The position numbers and the translations under genes are program-made. From Flavobacterium sp. AG291 (GTDB lineage Bacteria > Bacteroidota > Bacteroidia > Flavobacteriales > Flavobacteriaceae), in the NCBI RefSeq assembly GCF_003350375.1, contig NZ_QQAR01000004.1, positions 124,001 through 188,000 of the forward strand: a stretch of DNA of 64,000 nt. Reading direction: 5' to 3'. This document shows, one piece after another, positions 10,210 to 17,868 of the stretch (position 1 is the first letter of the stretch; the number at the start of each line of letters is the position of its first letter). Below the pieces are notes generated by a model. The model was not told where the DNA came from. It worked only from the letters and a program-made list of their open reading frames with translations, and did no database searches.

Positions 10210-11709
10210 ATGCAGCCATTAACCATACTATCTATCATCATTGTTTATTTTGGAATCCTGATTCTTATTTCCAGACTAGTAAGCAAAAAAGACAGTAGCA
10301 ACGATACTTTTTTTAAAGCCAATAAAAATTCGAAGTGGTATCTGGTAGCTTTTGGCATGATAGGCACTGCGCTTTCCGGAGTAACTTTTATTTCAGTTCC
10401 CGGTGAAGTTGGAGCTCCCGGTGGCGAACAATTCAAATATTTCCAATTCATACTTGGTAATGCCATAGGCTTCCTTATTGTAGCTAAAGTGTTGCTTCCC
10501 CTTTATTACAGGCTGAATCTTACCTCTATATACGGATACATCGAAAAAAGGCTGGGTTACTACAGCTACAAAACATCGGCCATGATATTCCTTATCAGCC
10601 GTACCATTGGCTCGGCTTTCAGGCTTTATCTTGTCGTTATCGTTTTACAGCGCTATGTATTCGATAGTCTTGGAGTTCCATTCTGGATGACGGTGCTTAT
10701 ATCATTACTATTGATATTTGCCTACACCTATAAAGGCGGACTTAAAACAATCATCATTACCGATTCGTTGCAAACATTATTCCTGGTTTCGTCAGTCTTT
10801 TTCACCATATACTTCATTTGCGACAGTCTTAGCCTAAGCCTGCCTGAAGCCTTTGAAACTGTAAAGCAAAGTAACTATTCAAAAATATTCTTTTTTGAAG
10901 ATTTCATTACCAGCAAATTTCATTTTGTAAAACAGATACTCGGCGGAATATTCGTTACCATTGCCATGGTAGGCCTGGATCAGGATCTGATGCAAAAAAA
11001 CCTTAGCTGCAAGAATATTGGAGAAGCTCAAAAGAACATGTTCACCTTTACAGGAATCTTTGTGGTCATCAATCTGTTCTTCCTGGGAGTAGGTGCATTA
11101 CTTTACATCTATGCTAATAACAATGGCATTGATGTGCCAATGGTAGATGGAAAACCAAGAACTGATTTACTTTTCCCTGAAATTGCATTCAATCATCTTA
11201 CGCTTATACCATCAGTAGTCTTTCTTTTAGGATTAACCGCCGCAACTTTCGCTACTACCGATTCGGCACTAACTGCCCTTACCACTTCATTCTGCGTCGA
11301 TTTTCTTGGTATGGATAAGGAACAGAACGCCGGAAAAACAAACGCAGTGAGAAGAAGGCATTTTGTTCACATCTCCTTTTCTGTACTGATGTTTTTAGTA
11401 ATCATAATCTTCAACACCATTAATGACGCCTCAGTAGTGAGCATGATATTCAGAATAGCATCTTATACCTACGGACCTTTGCTTGGTCTTTACAGTTTTG
11501 GGTTATTTATGAAAAACCGTAGCGTAAAAGATAAACTTGTACCTTTTATCTGTATCGCTTCTCCTTTGCTAACATTATTCATAAGCATGAATTCGTCTTT
11601 ATTCTTCGGCGATTATGTTTTTGACAACGAACTGATCATCATAAACGGGCTTATAACGTTACTTTTATTACTAAGCATCAGCAAAAAACAACTTAGTACT
11701 GATTTGTAG
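10210..11709 (+). CDS. Sodium:solute symporter family transporter
   Basis: Inner-membrane Na+-coupled uptake protein of the SSS family. The 499-residue, strongly hydrophobic product has about 13 predicted membrane segments. Family landmarks are GTALSGVTFISVPG (TM2 region), SRTIGSAFRLYLV, and ATFATTDSALTALTTSFCVDF near residue 350, the conserved Ser/Thr-rich segment linked to sodium binding. The substrate cannot be told from sequence; sugars, amino acids and sialic acid are all used by relatives. The last 17 bp overlap the end of the convergent CoA-binding gene. Confidence 0.9.
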   Translation: MQPLTILSIIIVYFGILILISRLVSKKDSSNDTFFKANKNSKWYLVAFGMIGTALSGVTFISVPGEVGAPGGEQFKYFQFILGNAIGFLIVAKVLLPLYYRLNLTSIYGYIEKRLGYYSYKTSAMIFLISRTIGSAFRLYLVVIVLQRYVFDSLGVPFWMTVLISLLLIFAYTYKGGLKTIIITDSLQTLFLVSSVFFTIYFICDSLSLSLPEAFETVKQSNYSKIFFFEDFITSKFHFVKQILGGIFVTIAMVGLDQDLMQKNLSCKNIGEAQKNMFTFTGIFVVINLFFLGVGALLYIYANNNGIDVPMVDGKPRTDLLFPEIAFNHLTLIPSVVFLLGLTAATFATTDSALTALTTSFCVDFLGMDKEQNAGKTNAVRRRHFVHISFSVLMFLVIIIFNTINDASVVSMIFRIASYTYGPLLGLYSFGLFMKNRSVKDKLVPFICIASPLLTLFISMNSSLFFGDYVFDNELIIINGLITLLLLLSISKKQLSTDL

Positions 11710-12061
11710 AAAGCATTACCAAAGTACAGGCAACTTCAATATCAATTCCGTTTTCACGCAGCAGTGCGTACAATTCAGGATTTTCTGTTCCCGGGTTAAA
11801 GATGACGCGTTCCGGTTTCAACGCAATAATATAATCATAATACTGTTTTTGATTCATGGGGTTTAGATATAGTGTAACAGTATCTACATCCTCAAATGCC
11901 ACGTGATCCTTTTCTATTTTAGTACCGTCAAGATCATCCTCTTTTTTACCGATAGCCACAACCGGGTGTCCGTAACGCTGCAGCATCTTTATCGCTTTAT
12001 AAGCATATCGTCCCGGATCAGTCGAAGCCCCCATTACAAGTGTTTTCTTATTCATATCCAT
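11693..12061 (-). CDS. CoA-binding domain protein (YccU-like)
   Basis: Small Rossmann protein of the CoA_binding type related to the N-terminal part of succinyl-CoA ligase alpha; cellular role unknown. It shows VMGASTDPGRYAYKA (nucleotide loop), VTLYLNP and the conserved VIFNPGTENPEL, then the ACTLVML terminus. I chose ATG 12061 (122 residues) because a -7 box TAATTTTG (12080-12073) lies 11 bp upstream and would fall inside the longer frame from 12085. The 3' end overlaps the convergent symporter gene by 17 bp. Confidence 0.85.
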   Translation of the reverse strand: MDMNKKTLVMGASTDPGRYAYKAIKMLQRYGHPVVAIGKKEDDLDGTKIEKDHVAFEDVDTVTLYLNPMNQKQYYDYIIALKPERVIFNPGTENPELYALLRENGIDIEVACTLVMLSTNQY

Positions 12062-12072
12062 AACTTTTACAT

Positions 12073-12080
12073 CAAAATTA
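12073..12080 (-). promoter_or_regulatory. -7 promoter box of the CoA-binding gene
   Basis: Minus strand TAATTTTG, an exact TAnnTTTG, 11 bp before the chosen ATG. It decides the start of this gene. No TTTG at the usual upstream distance. Confidence 0.5.
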
Positions 12081-12185
12081 CTCAAATAGTAATAGTTATC
12101 ATTGCTTTTTATCGTTACCCTAACGTTTTACCTCAACATAAGTACCGTTAACCTCAAACAGAAAACACCTCATCCTAATAATCAA

Positions 12186-12193
12186 TACATTTG
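12186..12193 (+). promoter_or_regulatory. -7 promoter box of the pirin-like gene
   Basis: Plus strand TACATTTG, exact consensus, ending 21 bp before ATG 12215. It covers the TTG that would begin the longer open frame at 12191 and therefore rules that start out. Confidence 0.55.
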
Positions 12194-12214
12194 ACTGTAC
12201 AAATCCAACACCTT

Positions 12215-12937
12215 ATGATACAGCAAAAACCATCACAGATATTTAAAGCCCATACACGGGGTCATGCCGAAGACGAAACACACAGGCTGCACGCTACATT
12301 TAATTTTAACGGATTCAGCCATGATGCAAGACATCCTTTCGGAACACTTACAGCATTAAATGACGAAACGCTGGCCGCTAATAAAACTGTTACACGTAAC
12401 TTGTCGGCTGGCACAACTTTAATGATCTTACCATTGGTTGGAGCTACAGAATGCAATTTTGAAACCAACAATTCAGAAATTGTAGTTCCGGGTGAAGCAT
12501 TTATATACCATAAATACGAAAACACAGCGATAAACATTAGAAACCCTTACGAAGACAGCCTGATAAATTATCTTTACATAACTTTTTCTTCAGCTATACA
12601 ATCAGAAGTACTATTACCCCAGGACTTTCTAATTACACATGCTGACCTTAAAACAAAAAACACACTACATAAGCTTTTTGAAAGTTATCAAAATGGGCTT
12701 TCGGCTCATATGGGCATATTCAAAGAACGCGCCGAAACCATTTACACCCCATGCAATAAGGCTAACGGTATTTTTGCATTTGTAATAAGTGGTGCTTTTG
12801 AGATTCAGGGCTGCCTTATGGAAGAACGCGATGGACTTGCCTTATGGGATACTAAAGAAATTGAAATGGAAGCACTCTCTGAGAATGCAATATTACTTCT
12901 TATTGAAGCTCCTTTAAACGGATTTGTAGCAACTTAA
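12215..12937 (+). CDS. Pirin-like (bicupin) protein, metal site not recognisable
   Basis: A 240-residue protein whose N-terminal half resembles pirin/YhaK: RGHAEDETHRLHATFNFNGF and FGTLTALNDETLAANKTV align in style with the pirin opening. Pirins bind a metal through a His-x-His plus a further His and a Glu; here the equivalent stretch (TRNLSAGTTLMILPLVGA) has no histidine, so the first cupin is probably not a metal enzyme. The second cupin is suggested by FAFVISGAFEIQG and LALWDTKEIEMEA. ATG 12215 is set by the promoter at 12186-12193. Function unknown; the family call is moderate. Confidence 0.6.
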   Translation: MIQQKPSQIFKAHTRGHAEDETHRLHATFNFNGFSHDARHPFGTLTALNDETLAANKTVTRNLSAGTTLMILPLVGATECNFETNNSEIVVPGEAFIYHKYENTAINIRNPYEDSLINYLYITFSSAIQSEVLLPQDFLITHADLKTKNTLHKLFESYQNGLSAHMGIFKERAETIYTPCNKANGIFAFVISGAFEIQGCLMEERDGLALWDTKEIEMEALSENAILLLIEAPLNGFVAT

Positions 12938-13048
12938 ATTTCGACTTAAAAATGGGTTGCTGTAAGGGTGATCAGGATATTAAATATACATAGTTAGCAT
13001 CTACAATTCGAATGGCAGATTTGAAGTAGCAAGAAATTAAAGTTCAGT

Positions 13049-13067
13049 AGGTAGTGCCTACCTTTTT
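13049..13067 (+). terminator. Intrinsic terminator downstream of the pirin-like gene
   Basis: A 6-bp stem AGGTAG/CTACCT with a TGC loop followed by four further T residues, 112 bp after the stop of the pirin-like gene and just before the next promoter. Confidence 0.55.
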
Positions 13068-13082
13068 AGTAGTTTATTTTTT

Positions 13083-13090
13083 TATATTTG
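13083..13090 (+). promoter_or_regulatory. -7 promoter box of the small unknown gene
   Basis: Plus strand TATATTTG, exact consensus, 46 bp before ATG 13137. It is followed at once by a perfect hairpin (13091-13116), so that stem would form the very 5' end of the message. Confidence 0.6.
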
Positions 13091-13116
13091 AAAGAGAGAA
13101 AGCAATTTCTCTCTTT
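13091..13116 (+). other. Perfect 11-bp stem at the predicted mRNA 5' end
   Basis: AAAGAGAGAAA, loop GCAA, TTTCTCTCTTT, then a short T/C-rich run. It begins directly after the -7 box. The GCAA tetraloop is of the stable GNRA class. It could be a 5' stabiliser, a binding site, or an early attenuator; the sequence does not decide. Confidence 0.6.
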
Positions 13117-13136
13117 TGCTTTTACAAAGATTCATT

Positions 13137-13523
13137 ATGCCGTACCCAAAGATTCGCCTTGCCTATCGCGTAATTATCGACAACTCATCAACTTCAGCAT
13201 GGGAAAGGTATATATCTGAAGATACGTATCGCGAATGCCGGCTACAGAATGTGCTTGGCTCTACGTTTTTGCCTTCAGTAAATTACAAGTTCAACATTAT
13301 CAATTCTGATATTACCGATAGCTCTAAACACAAAATAGGAATAACACTATATTCACCATTGCTTACCTACCTTGGCATTATAAACAACTGTTACCTCGTA
13401 TCTTTAGAAACACAGGTAAAAGAAGGCTACGAAGCCCTTATGTTTGCAGTGCAACCACAACTTTCGATTTGTTATTATGAAGATGGTCAAATTAACGATT
13501 TAGAAAAGCAGCCCATATTATAA
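13137..13523 (+). CDS. Small protein of unknown function
   Basis: 128 residues from ATG 13137 (a longer frame would start at TTG 13116 inside the leader hairpin and is rejected). I do not recognise a family. There is no signal peptide; one mildly hydrophobic stretch (LYSPLLTYLGIINNCYLV) lies mid-protein, too polar for a clear membrane helix. Features are a basic N-terminus (YPKIRLAYRV) and an acidic tail. It has its own promoter and a 5' hairpin, and marC begins 34 bp downstream behind a separate -7 box. Confidence 0.6.
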   Translation: MPYPKIRLAYRVIIDNSSTSAWERYISEDTYRECRLQNVLGSTFLPSVNYKFNIINSDITDSSKHKIGITLYSPLLTYLGIINNCYLVSLETQVKEGYEALMFAVQPQLSICYYEDGQINDLEKQPIL

Positions 13524-13528
13524 AACTA

Positions 13529-13536
13529 TACCTTTG
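13529..13536 (+). promoter_or_regulatory. -7 promoter box of the MarC-family gene
   Basis: Plus strand TACCTTTG, exact consensus, 21 bp before ATG 13558 and only 5 bp after the stop of the preceding gene. Confidence 0.5.
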
Positions 13537-13557
13537 CCATAAAAATCAACAAACTCT

Positions 13558-14190
13558 ATGGAATTATTCATTTACATTTTTGCAGCTCTTTTTTCAGTGA
13601 TCAACCCGCTTGGCGCGATACCTATCTTTGTTGGACTCACCCAGGACGATAGTCTGGCCGAACGCTCCCGCATTTCATTCTGGACTGCTGTAAATGTTTT
13701 CATAATCCTTCTTATTTCATTTTTCATAGGCCAGTACGTACTTGCTTTTTTTGGTATTAGCATTGACGCCCTGCGTATAGCCGGAGGCTTTATCATTGTA
13801 AATTCAGGATTCTCTCTTTTAACGGGCAAATTCAAAAAGACGCGTGGCGTAAATAAAAAAGTAGAGAACGATGCACAAAAAAGAAATGACATTGCACTGA
13901 CTCCTCTTGCCATACCAATGCTGGCAGGACCGGGATCCATATCATTATTAATCGCCTTGTATCAGGATTACACAGCAATCGAACAAAAAATCATTGCCTG
14001 CCTTGCCATGGCCGCTGTAGCACTAGTTATCTTTCTGATGCTGCGTAGCGCCCATTACCTTTCGAGAATACTGGGGGCATCAGGCATTGTAGCCATTTCA
14101 AGGATAATAGGCTTTATAGTTATTGCCATTGGAGTACAGTATATCAGCAGCTCTGTAGTAAACATCCTTAAGACAATCCCATTTAATTAA
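13558..14190 (+). CDS. MarC/NAAT-family integral membrane protein
   Basis: A 210-residue inner-membrane protein with six predicted helices. Family landmarks are SVINPLGAIPIFVGLT at the start, LRIAGGFIIVNSGFSLL, and LTPLAIPMLAGPGSISLLI in the second half, giving the two-fold repeated NPLG/PLAIPMLAGPG pattern of MarC. Function in the family is unsettled: the multiple-antibiotic-resistance link was withdrawn, and some members may move neutral amino acids. A bidirectional terminator follows at 14198. Confidence 0.88.
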   Translation: MELFIYIFAALFSVINPLGAIPIFVGLTQDDSLAERSRISFWTAVNVFIILLISFFIGQYVLAFFGISIDALRIAGGFIIVNSGFSLLTGKFKKTRGVNKKVENDAQKRNDIALTPLAIPMLAGPGSISLLIALYQDYTAIEQKIIACLAMAAVALVIFLMLRSAHYLSRILGASGIVAISRIIGFIVIAIGVQYISSSVVNILKTIPFN

Positions 14191-14197
14191 AAAAGAA

Positions 14198-14227
14198 AAA
14201 GCTGTATTCCTTGAGGAATACAGCTTT
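14198..14227. terminator. Bidirectional terminator between marC-like gene and cysN
   Basis: A 13-bp perfect stem (AAAGCTGTATTCC, loop TTGA, GGAATACAGCTTT) in the 80-bp convergent gap. The A-rich left flank gives a T tract for the minus-strand cys transcript; the right flank is weaker for the plus strand. Confidence 0.85.
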
Positions 14228-14270
14228 CTAAACAAAATAACAAACAAACTCTAACCTGACACCTTTATTC

Positions 14271-15512
14271 TTAATCAGCAAATCCTACAGCTACTGTATT
14301 ATTTGACTGTGTATCTATTAGTATAAAACTACCGTTTAACCTGTTTTGGCTAAAGGAATCCAGAAAAACCGGATTTGATGTTCTTAACTGTACTTTAGCA
14401 ATATCATTCAGCTTTAAATTACTGGCTTCAGCAATAGCTGAAGGATTCTCCGGAGGTATTACACCTTCAATTTGCTGTAATTTACAGGCCACAGTACGCG
14501 TTCCCGCCTGAAGCAAATACTTACCGGAAGCTGTAGCCTGCTTTTCATCCATCCATACTAAAGTAGCAGCAATATCTTTATTAAGTAGCTTTTCATCTGT
14601 CGATTTTACCAGCATAGAGCCACGACTGATATCTATCTCATCTTTTAAACGCAATTGAATCGATTCACCAGTATTTGCCTCACTAAGCGTATCTGTAAAC
14701 TTCCTTATCTCAGTTACTTCGCTTTTTTGACCTGAAGGCAATACAGTAACGGAATCACCCACTGCAATCCCTCCGCTTATTATTCTTCCTGCATACGCCC
14801 TGTAATCGGTAAATTCAGTATTCTGAACATGTAACACCTGTTGAACATCTAACCTGAAATCATCTGTGTTTATACCGTTCGGTATAATCTCATGAAGTAC
14901 TTCAGACAAGGTCTTCCCTGTATACCAACCGGTATATTTTGAAGTTTCCACCACATTATCTCCCTTTAATGAACTTATCGGCAGTATGTGAATTACAGGC
15001 TTATATTCAAACTGGGCCGCCATCTTATTAATGTCTGAGGCTATGGAAAGAAATACATCTTCGCTATAATCTGCCAGATCCATTTTATTGATACAGAAGA
15101 TTACATTTTCAAGGCGTAACAGGCAACTGATAAAATAATGCCTGTAGGTTTGCTCCAGCAAACCTTTACGCGCATCAATAAGAATAATAGACACCTCTGA
15201 ATTCGATGCCCCTGTAACCATGTTACGTGTATATTCAATATGCCCGGGACTATCGGCAATTATAAATTTTCGTTCTGTTGAAGAAAAATAAATATGCGCC
15301 ACATCAATAGTAATCCCCTGCTCACGCTCGGCAATAAGCCCATCAGTTATAACCGAAAAATCAAGATCTTCCAGTCCTTTCTCTTTGGTCTTTCTTTCTA
15401 TAAGTTCAATCTGTTCTTTGGTAAGCGCATTGCTGTCATTCAAAAAGCGGCCAATAAGCGTACTTTTACCATCGTCTACACTACCGGCAGTATTAATTCG
15501 TAATAAATCCAT
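14271..15512 (-). CDS. cysN: Sulfate adenylyltransferase subunit 1 (GTPase)
   Basis: GTP-hydrolysing subunit that drives ATP sulfurylase (CysDN) to form APS from sulfate and ATP. The 413-residue EF-Tu-like protein has GSVDDGKSTLIGR (P-loop), DSPGHIEYTRNM (G3) and NKMD (G4), followed by two beta-barrel domains. It lacks the C-terminal APS kinase fusion seen in some CysNC proteins. It begins 2 bp after cysD and is last in the DUF2061-cysH-cysD-cysN unit. Confidence 0.96.
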   Translation of the reverse strand: MDLLRINTAGSVDDGKSTLIGRFLNDSNALTKEQIELIERKTKEKGLEDLDFSVITDGLIAEREQGITIDVAHIYFSSTERKFIIADSPGHIEYTRNMVTGASNSEVSIILIDARKGLLEQTYRHYFISCLLRLENVIFCINKMDLADYSEDVFLSIASDINKMAAQFEYKPVIHILPISSLKGDNVVETSKYTGWYTGKTLSEVLHEIIPNGINTDDFRLDVQQVLHVQNTEFTDYRAYAGRIISGGIAVGDSVTVLPSGQKSEVTEIRKFTDTLSEANTGESIQLRLKDEIDISRGSMLVKSTDEKLLNKDIAATLVWMDEKQATASGKYLLQAGTRTVACKLQQIEGVIPPENPSAIAEASNLKLNDIAKVQLRTSNPVFLDSFSQNRLNGSFILIDTQSNNTVAVGFAD

Positions 15513-15514
15513 AA

Positions 15515-16420
15515 TTAAAAATACCCTCCTTTCTTTCTTTGCTCCAGTGCCGCTTCAGATCGTTTATCATCTATTCGGGCACCTCTTTCAGAAGACTTAG
15601 AGGCTTTGTTTTCATACATAATATCGGGAATCGTTGATGCTTCAGATAAAAAAGCTGCAGTACAGGTCATATCTCCTACTGTACGGAAACGGACAACGGT
15701 ATCAACAATTTCGTCGCTATCTACAAGGTTCAGATATTCCGAATGCGCCAGATAAGCACCATCCCTTTTAACCAACTTACGCTGATGTGCAAAATAAATA
15801 GAAGGCAATCCAATACCCTCCTGAGCTATATAACTCCAAACATCTTCTTCTGTCCAGTTACTTATAGGAAACGCCCTCACATTCTCTCCAAAATGAATCT
15901 TTCCATTCAGGATATTAAATAATTCAGGTCGCTGTTTTTTAGCGTCCCATTGTCCAAAATCATCACGAACGGAGAAAATACGTTCCTTTGCCCTCGATTT
16001 TTCCTCATCACGACGTGCACCTCCCATACAGGCATCAAAACCAAACTCTTCAATAGCATCCAGTAAGGTAACGGTTTGAAGTGCATTACGACTAGCATGC
16101 TTTCCTGTTTCTTCCTGAACTTTTTTCTGATCAATACTATCCTGAACGTAGCGAACAATAAGTTCTACTCCCAGCTCTTTAACCAACTGATCCCTGAATT
16201 CTATAGTTTCAGGAAAATTATGTCCTGTATCGATGTGCAGGAATGGAAAAGGTATCTTAGACGGATAAAAAGCTTTTTGTGCAAGCCTGGCCAGCGTTAT
16301 AGAATCTTTCCCTCCAGAGAAGAGTAGCACCGGTTTTTGAAACTGTGCCACTACCTCACGAATTATATAAATGCTCTCGTCTTCGAGCGTTTTTAAATGT
16401 GATTGTATATAATGAGTCAT
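15515..16420 (-). CDS. cysD: Sulfate adenylyltransferase subunit 2
   Basis: Adenylates sulfate with CysN. The 301-residue PP-loop protein has LLFSGGKDSI (pyrophosphate-binding SGGKDS), FLHIDTGHNFPETIEFRD, GGARRDEEKSRAKER and the C-terminal RRKLVKRD-like segment RKLVKRDGAYL. Length is normal. It lies 3 bp after cysH and 2 bp before cysN, so the three are one transcript. Confidence 0.96.
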   Translation of the reverse strand: MTHYIQSHLKTLEDESIYIIREVVAQFQKPVLLFSGGKDSITLARLAQKAFYPSKIPFPFLHIDTGHNFPETIEFRDQLVKELGVELIVRYVQDSIDQKKVQEETGKHASRNALQTVTLLDAIEEFGFDACMGGARRDEEKSRAKERIFSVRDDFGQWDAKKQRPELFNILNGKIHFGENVRAFPISNWTEEDVWSYIAQEGIGLPSIYFAHQRKLVKRDGAYLAHSEYLNLVDSDEIVDTVVRFRTVGDMTCTAAFLSEASTIPDIMYENKASKSSERGARIDDKRSEAALEQRKKGGYF

Positions 16421-16423
16421 TTA

Positions 16424-17143
16424 TCAATAGTTTTTATCAGAGTGTATATGTAATCCACATTCTTTTTTTCCATTTTCCCACCACCAGCGTCCTGCCCTAA
16501 AATCTTCACCCTCAAGAAGCGCACGGGTACAAGGCGCACAGCCTATACTCAGATAGCCTTTTCTATACAGGCTGTTAACAGGTATATTATTAGCCTCTAC
16601 CTCAGCTTCTACATCTTTTAATGAATAGTGCAACAATGGATTGTACTTAACCAAACCGTTAGTATCATCCCATTCAAGAAATTGCATATCCTCCCTGTTT
16701 TGCGATTGTTCAGCACGAAGCCCGGTTATCCACAACGAGGCTCCTTTAATCGCATTTTGCAACGGCTTTACCTTACGGATACGGCAGCATTCTTTACGGT
16801 TATCAACACTATCATAAAAGCCATTAATACCATGATGATTCACATAAGTGGCAATATCTCCCTGCTCTGGAAAAAAAGTACTTATGGTAAGCTGTGGATA
16901 TTTATCCTGCGTCCGCTGAAACACCTCATAAGTCTCGTTAAACTGCCTGCCGGTATCAAGGGTAAACACTTCAACATCCTTTGCCAATGGAGCCACGTAA
17001 TGCGTCAGCAACTGGTCTTCAATCCCAAAAGAGGTAGAGAACACTTTTTTGCCTTCTACTGCACTAACTACAAAGACCAAAGCTTCAGCCACCGTCAATC
17101 CAATAAGTTCATTATTCAGATACTGTAATCTTTCCTTCTCCAT
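16424..17143 (-). CDS. cysH: Adenylyl-sulfate (APS) reductase, [4Fe-4S] type
   Basis: Reduces activated sulfate to sulfite. The 239-residue protein has FSTSFGIEDQLL (PP-loop variant), LDTGRQFNETY, and the cysteine pairs KECCRIRKVKPL and GCAPCTR that bind a [4Fe-4S] cluster, plus the catalytic ECGLH near the C-terminus. That four-cysteine set marks the APS-using (plant/Bacillus-like) subgroup, in line with the absence of an APS kinase gene or fusion here. The start at 17143 overlaps the DUF2061 end by 32 bp; no closer in-frame ATG exists. Confidence 0.93.
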   Translation of the reverse strand: MEKERLQYLNNELIGLTVAEALVFVVSAVEGKKVFSTSFGIEDQLLTHYVAPLAKDVEVFTLDTGRQFNETYEVFQRTQDKYPQLTISTFFPEQGDIATYVNHHGINGFYDSVDNRKECCRIRKVKPLQNAIKGASLWITGLRAEQSQNREDMQFLEWDDTNGLVKYNPLLHYSLKDVEAEVEANNIPVNSLYRKGYLSIGCAPCTRALLEGEDFRAGRWWWENGKKECGLHIHSDKNY

Positions 17144-17375
17144 CTTTACGTGTTATTCTGGCCCAGGCTCTTTCATGCAAAAAATATAGGAGGCATTTAG
17201 AAAATACTTCAAAACCACCTATCGAAACTGCAACTTTAGCGTTACCGGTTAATATATATGAAATGATCATAGTATCTATTGTTCCCACTATACGCCATGT
17301 AACTGCCTTAATGGCAGATATCTTAGGACTATCCTTTAGTGAGAAATTCTTTTTACCACTTAGTATATCAATCAT
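17112..17375 (-). CDS. DUF2061 small membrane protein
   Basis: An 87-residue protein with two predicted membrane segments (TWRIVGTIDTMIISYIL and VSIGGFEVFSKCLLYFL) and the DUF2061 opening SAIKAVTWRIVGTIDT. The biochemical role is unknown. It is the first gene of the cys unit, overlapping cysH by 32 bp, so a link to sulfate assimilation (transport or regulation) is inferred from position. Confidence 0.82.
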   Translation of the reverse strand: MIDILSGKKNFSLKDSPKISAIKAVTWRIVGTIDTMIISYILTGNAKVAVSIGGFEVFSKCLLYFLHERAWARITRKDGEGKITVSE

Positions 17376-17400
17376 AGTGTCTCCTGAAATTATATTTTTC

Positions 17401-17408
17401 CAAATATA
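17401..17408 (-). promoter_or_regulatory. -7 promoter box of the cys operon
   Basis: Minus strand TATATTTG, exact consensus, 26 bp before the DUF2061 start. The perfect palindrome at 17411-17437 begins 2 bp upstream of the box and fills the spacer and -33 region. No TTTG element is present. Confidence 0.65.
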
Positions 17409-17410
17409 CT

Positions 17411-17437
17411 ATTACTCTATAGATATTATAGAGTAAT
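17411..17437. promoter_or_regulatory. Perfect palindromic operator candidate over the cys promoter
   Basis: Arms ATTACTCTATA and TATAGAGTAAT, 11 bp each and fully complementary, with a 5-bp centre. It lies between the -33 and -7 positions, where a bound repressor would block the polymerase. It is not a terminator: in the minus direction the T run precedes the stem. The adjacent gene encodes an Rrf2 regulator, the natural candidate to bind it; Rrf2 proteins such as CymR control sulfur genes in other bacteria. Confidence 0.65.
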
Positions 17438-17453
17438 AAGGTAAAAAAAAGCG

Positions 17454-17867
17454 CTACAATAATGTTAAATCATGTAACGATTTCTGTTGCAATATATTAA
17501 GAGTAGAATCACGCACGTCTGCCATAAACCTGTGGAGAGAACATTTATCCTCATGAGGACAATCATCACATTTTTCATAATAGTTAAGGCTAACACATGG
17601 CAGCATAGCAATAGGACCATCCAGAACACGGATAAGCGTAGCCGCGGAAACAGTTTTAGGATCTTTCATAAGATAATATCCTCCACCCTTTCCTTTCTTA
17701 GAACCAAGAATGCCAAATTTCTTAAGGTCCAGCAAAATGGCCTCAAGGAATTTTTTAGGAATCTGTTCTTTTTCAGAAATATCAGATATGAGCACAGGCG
17801 CTGTTCCACCTTGCTTAGCAATGTAGATCAGCGCTTTTAACCCATATTTAGTTTTTTTTGAAAGCAT
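17454..17867 (-). CDS. Rrf2-family transcriptional regulator
   Basis: A 137-residue winged-helix regulator. MLSKKTKYGLKALIYIA and the recognition-helix segment IPKKFLEAILLDLKKFG are typical of Rrf2; GSKKGKGGGYYL is the wing. The C-terminal half has cysteines in LPCVSL and in CDDCPHEDKCSLH, so an iron-sulfur cluster as in IscR/NsrR is possible. It starts 1 bp after ctlX, so it is probably transcribed with ddah-ctlX, and it sits just upstream of the cys promoter palindrome. Target assignment is inference. Confidence 0.9.
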   Translation of the reverse strand: MLSKKTKYGLKALIYIAKQGGTAPVLISDISEKEQIPKKFLEAILLDLKKFGILGSKKGKGGGYYLMKDPKTVSAATLIRVLDGPIAMLPCVSLNYYEKCDDCPHEDKCSLHRFMADVRDSTLNILQQKSLHDLTLL

Positions 17868-17868
17868 A

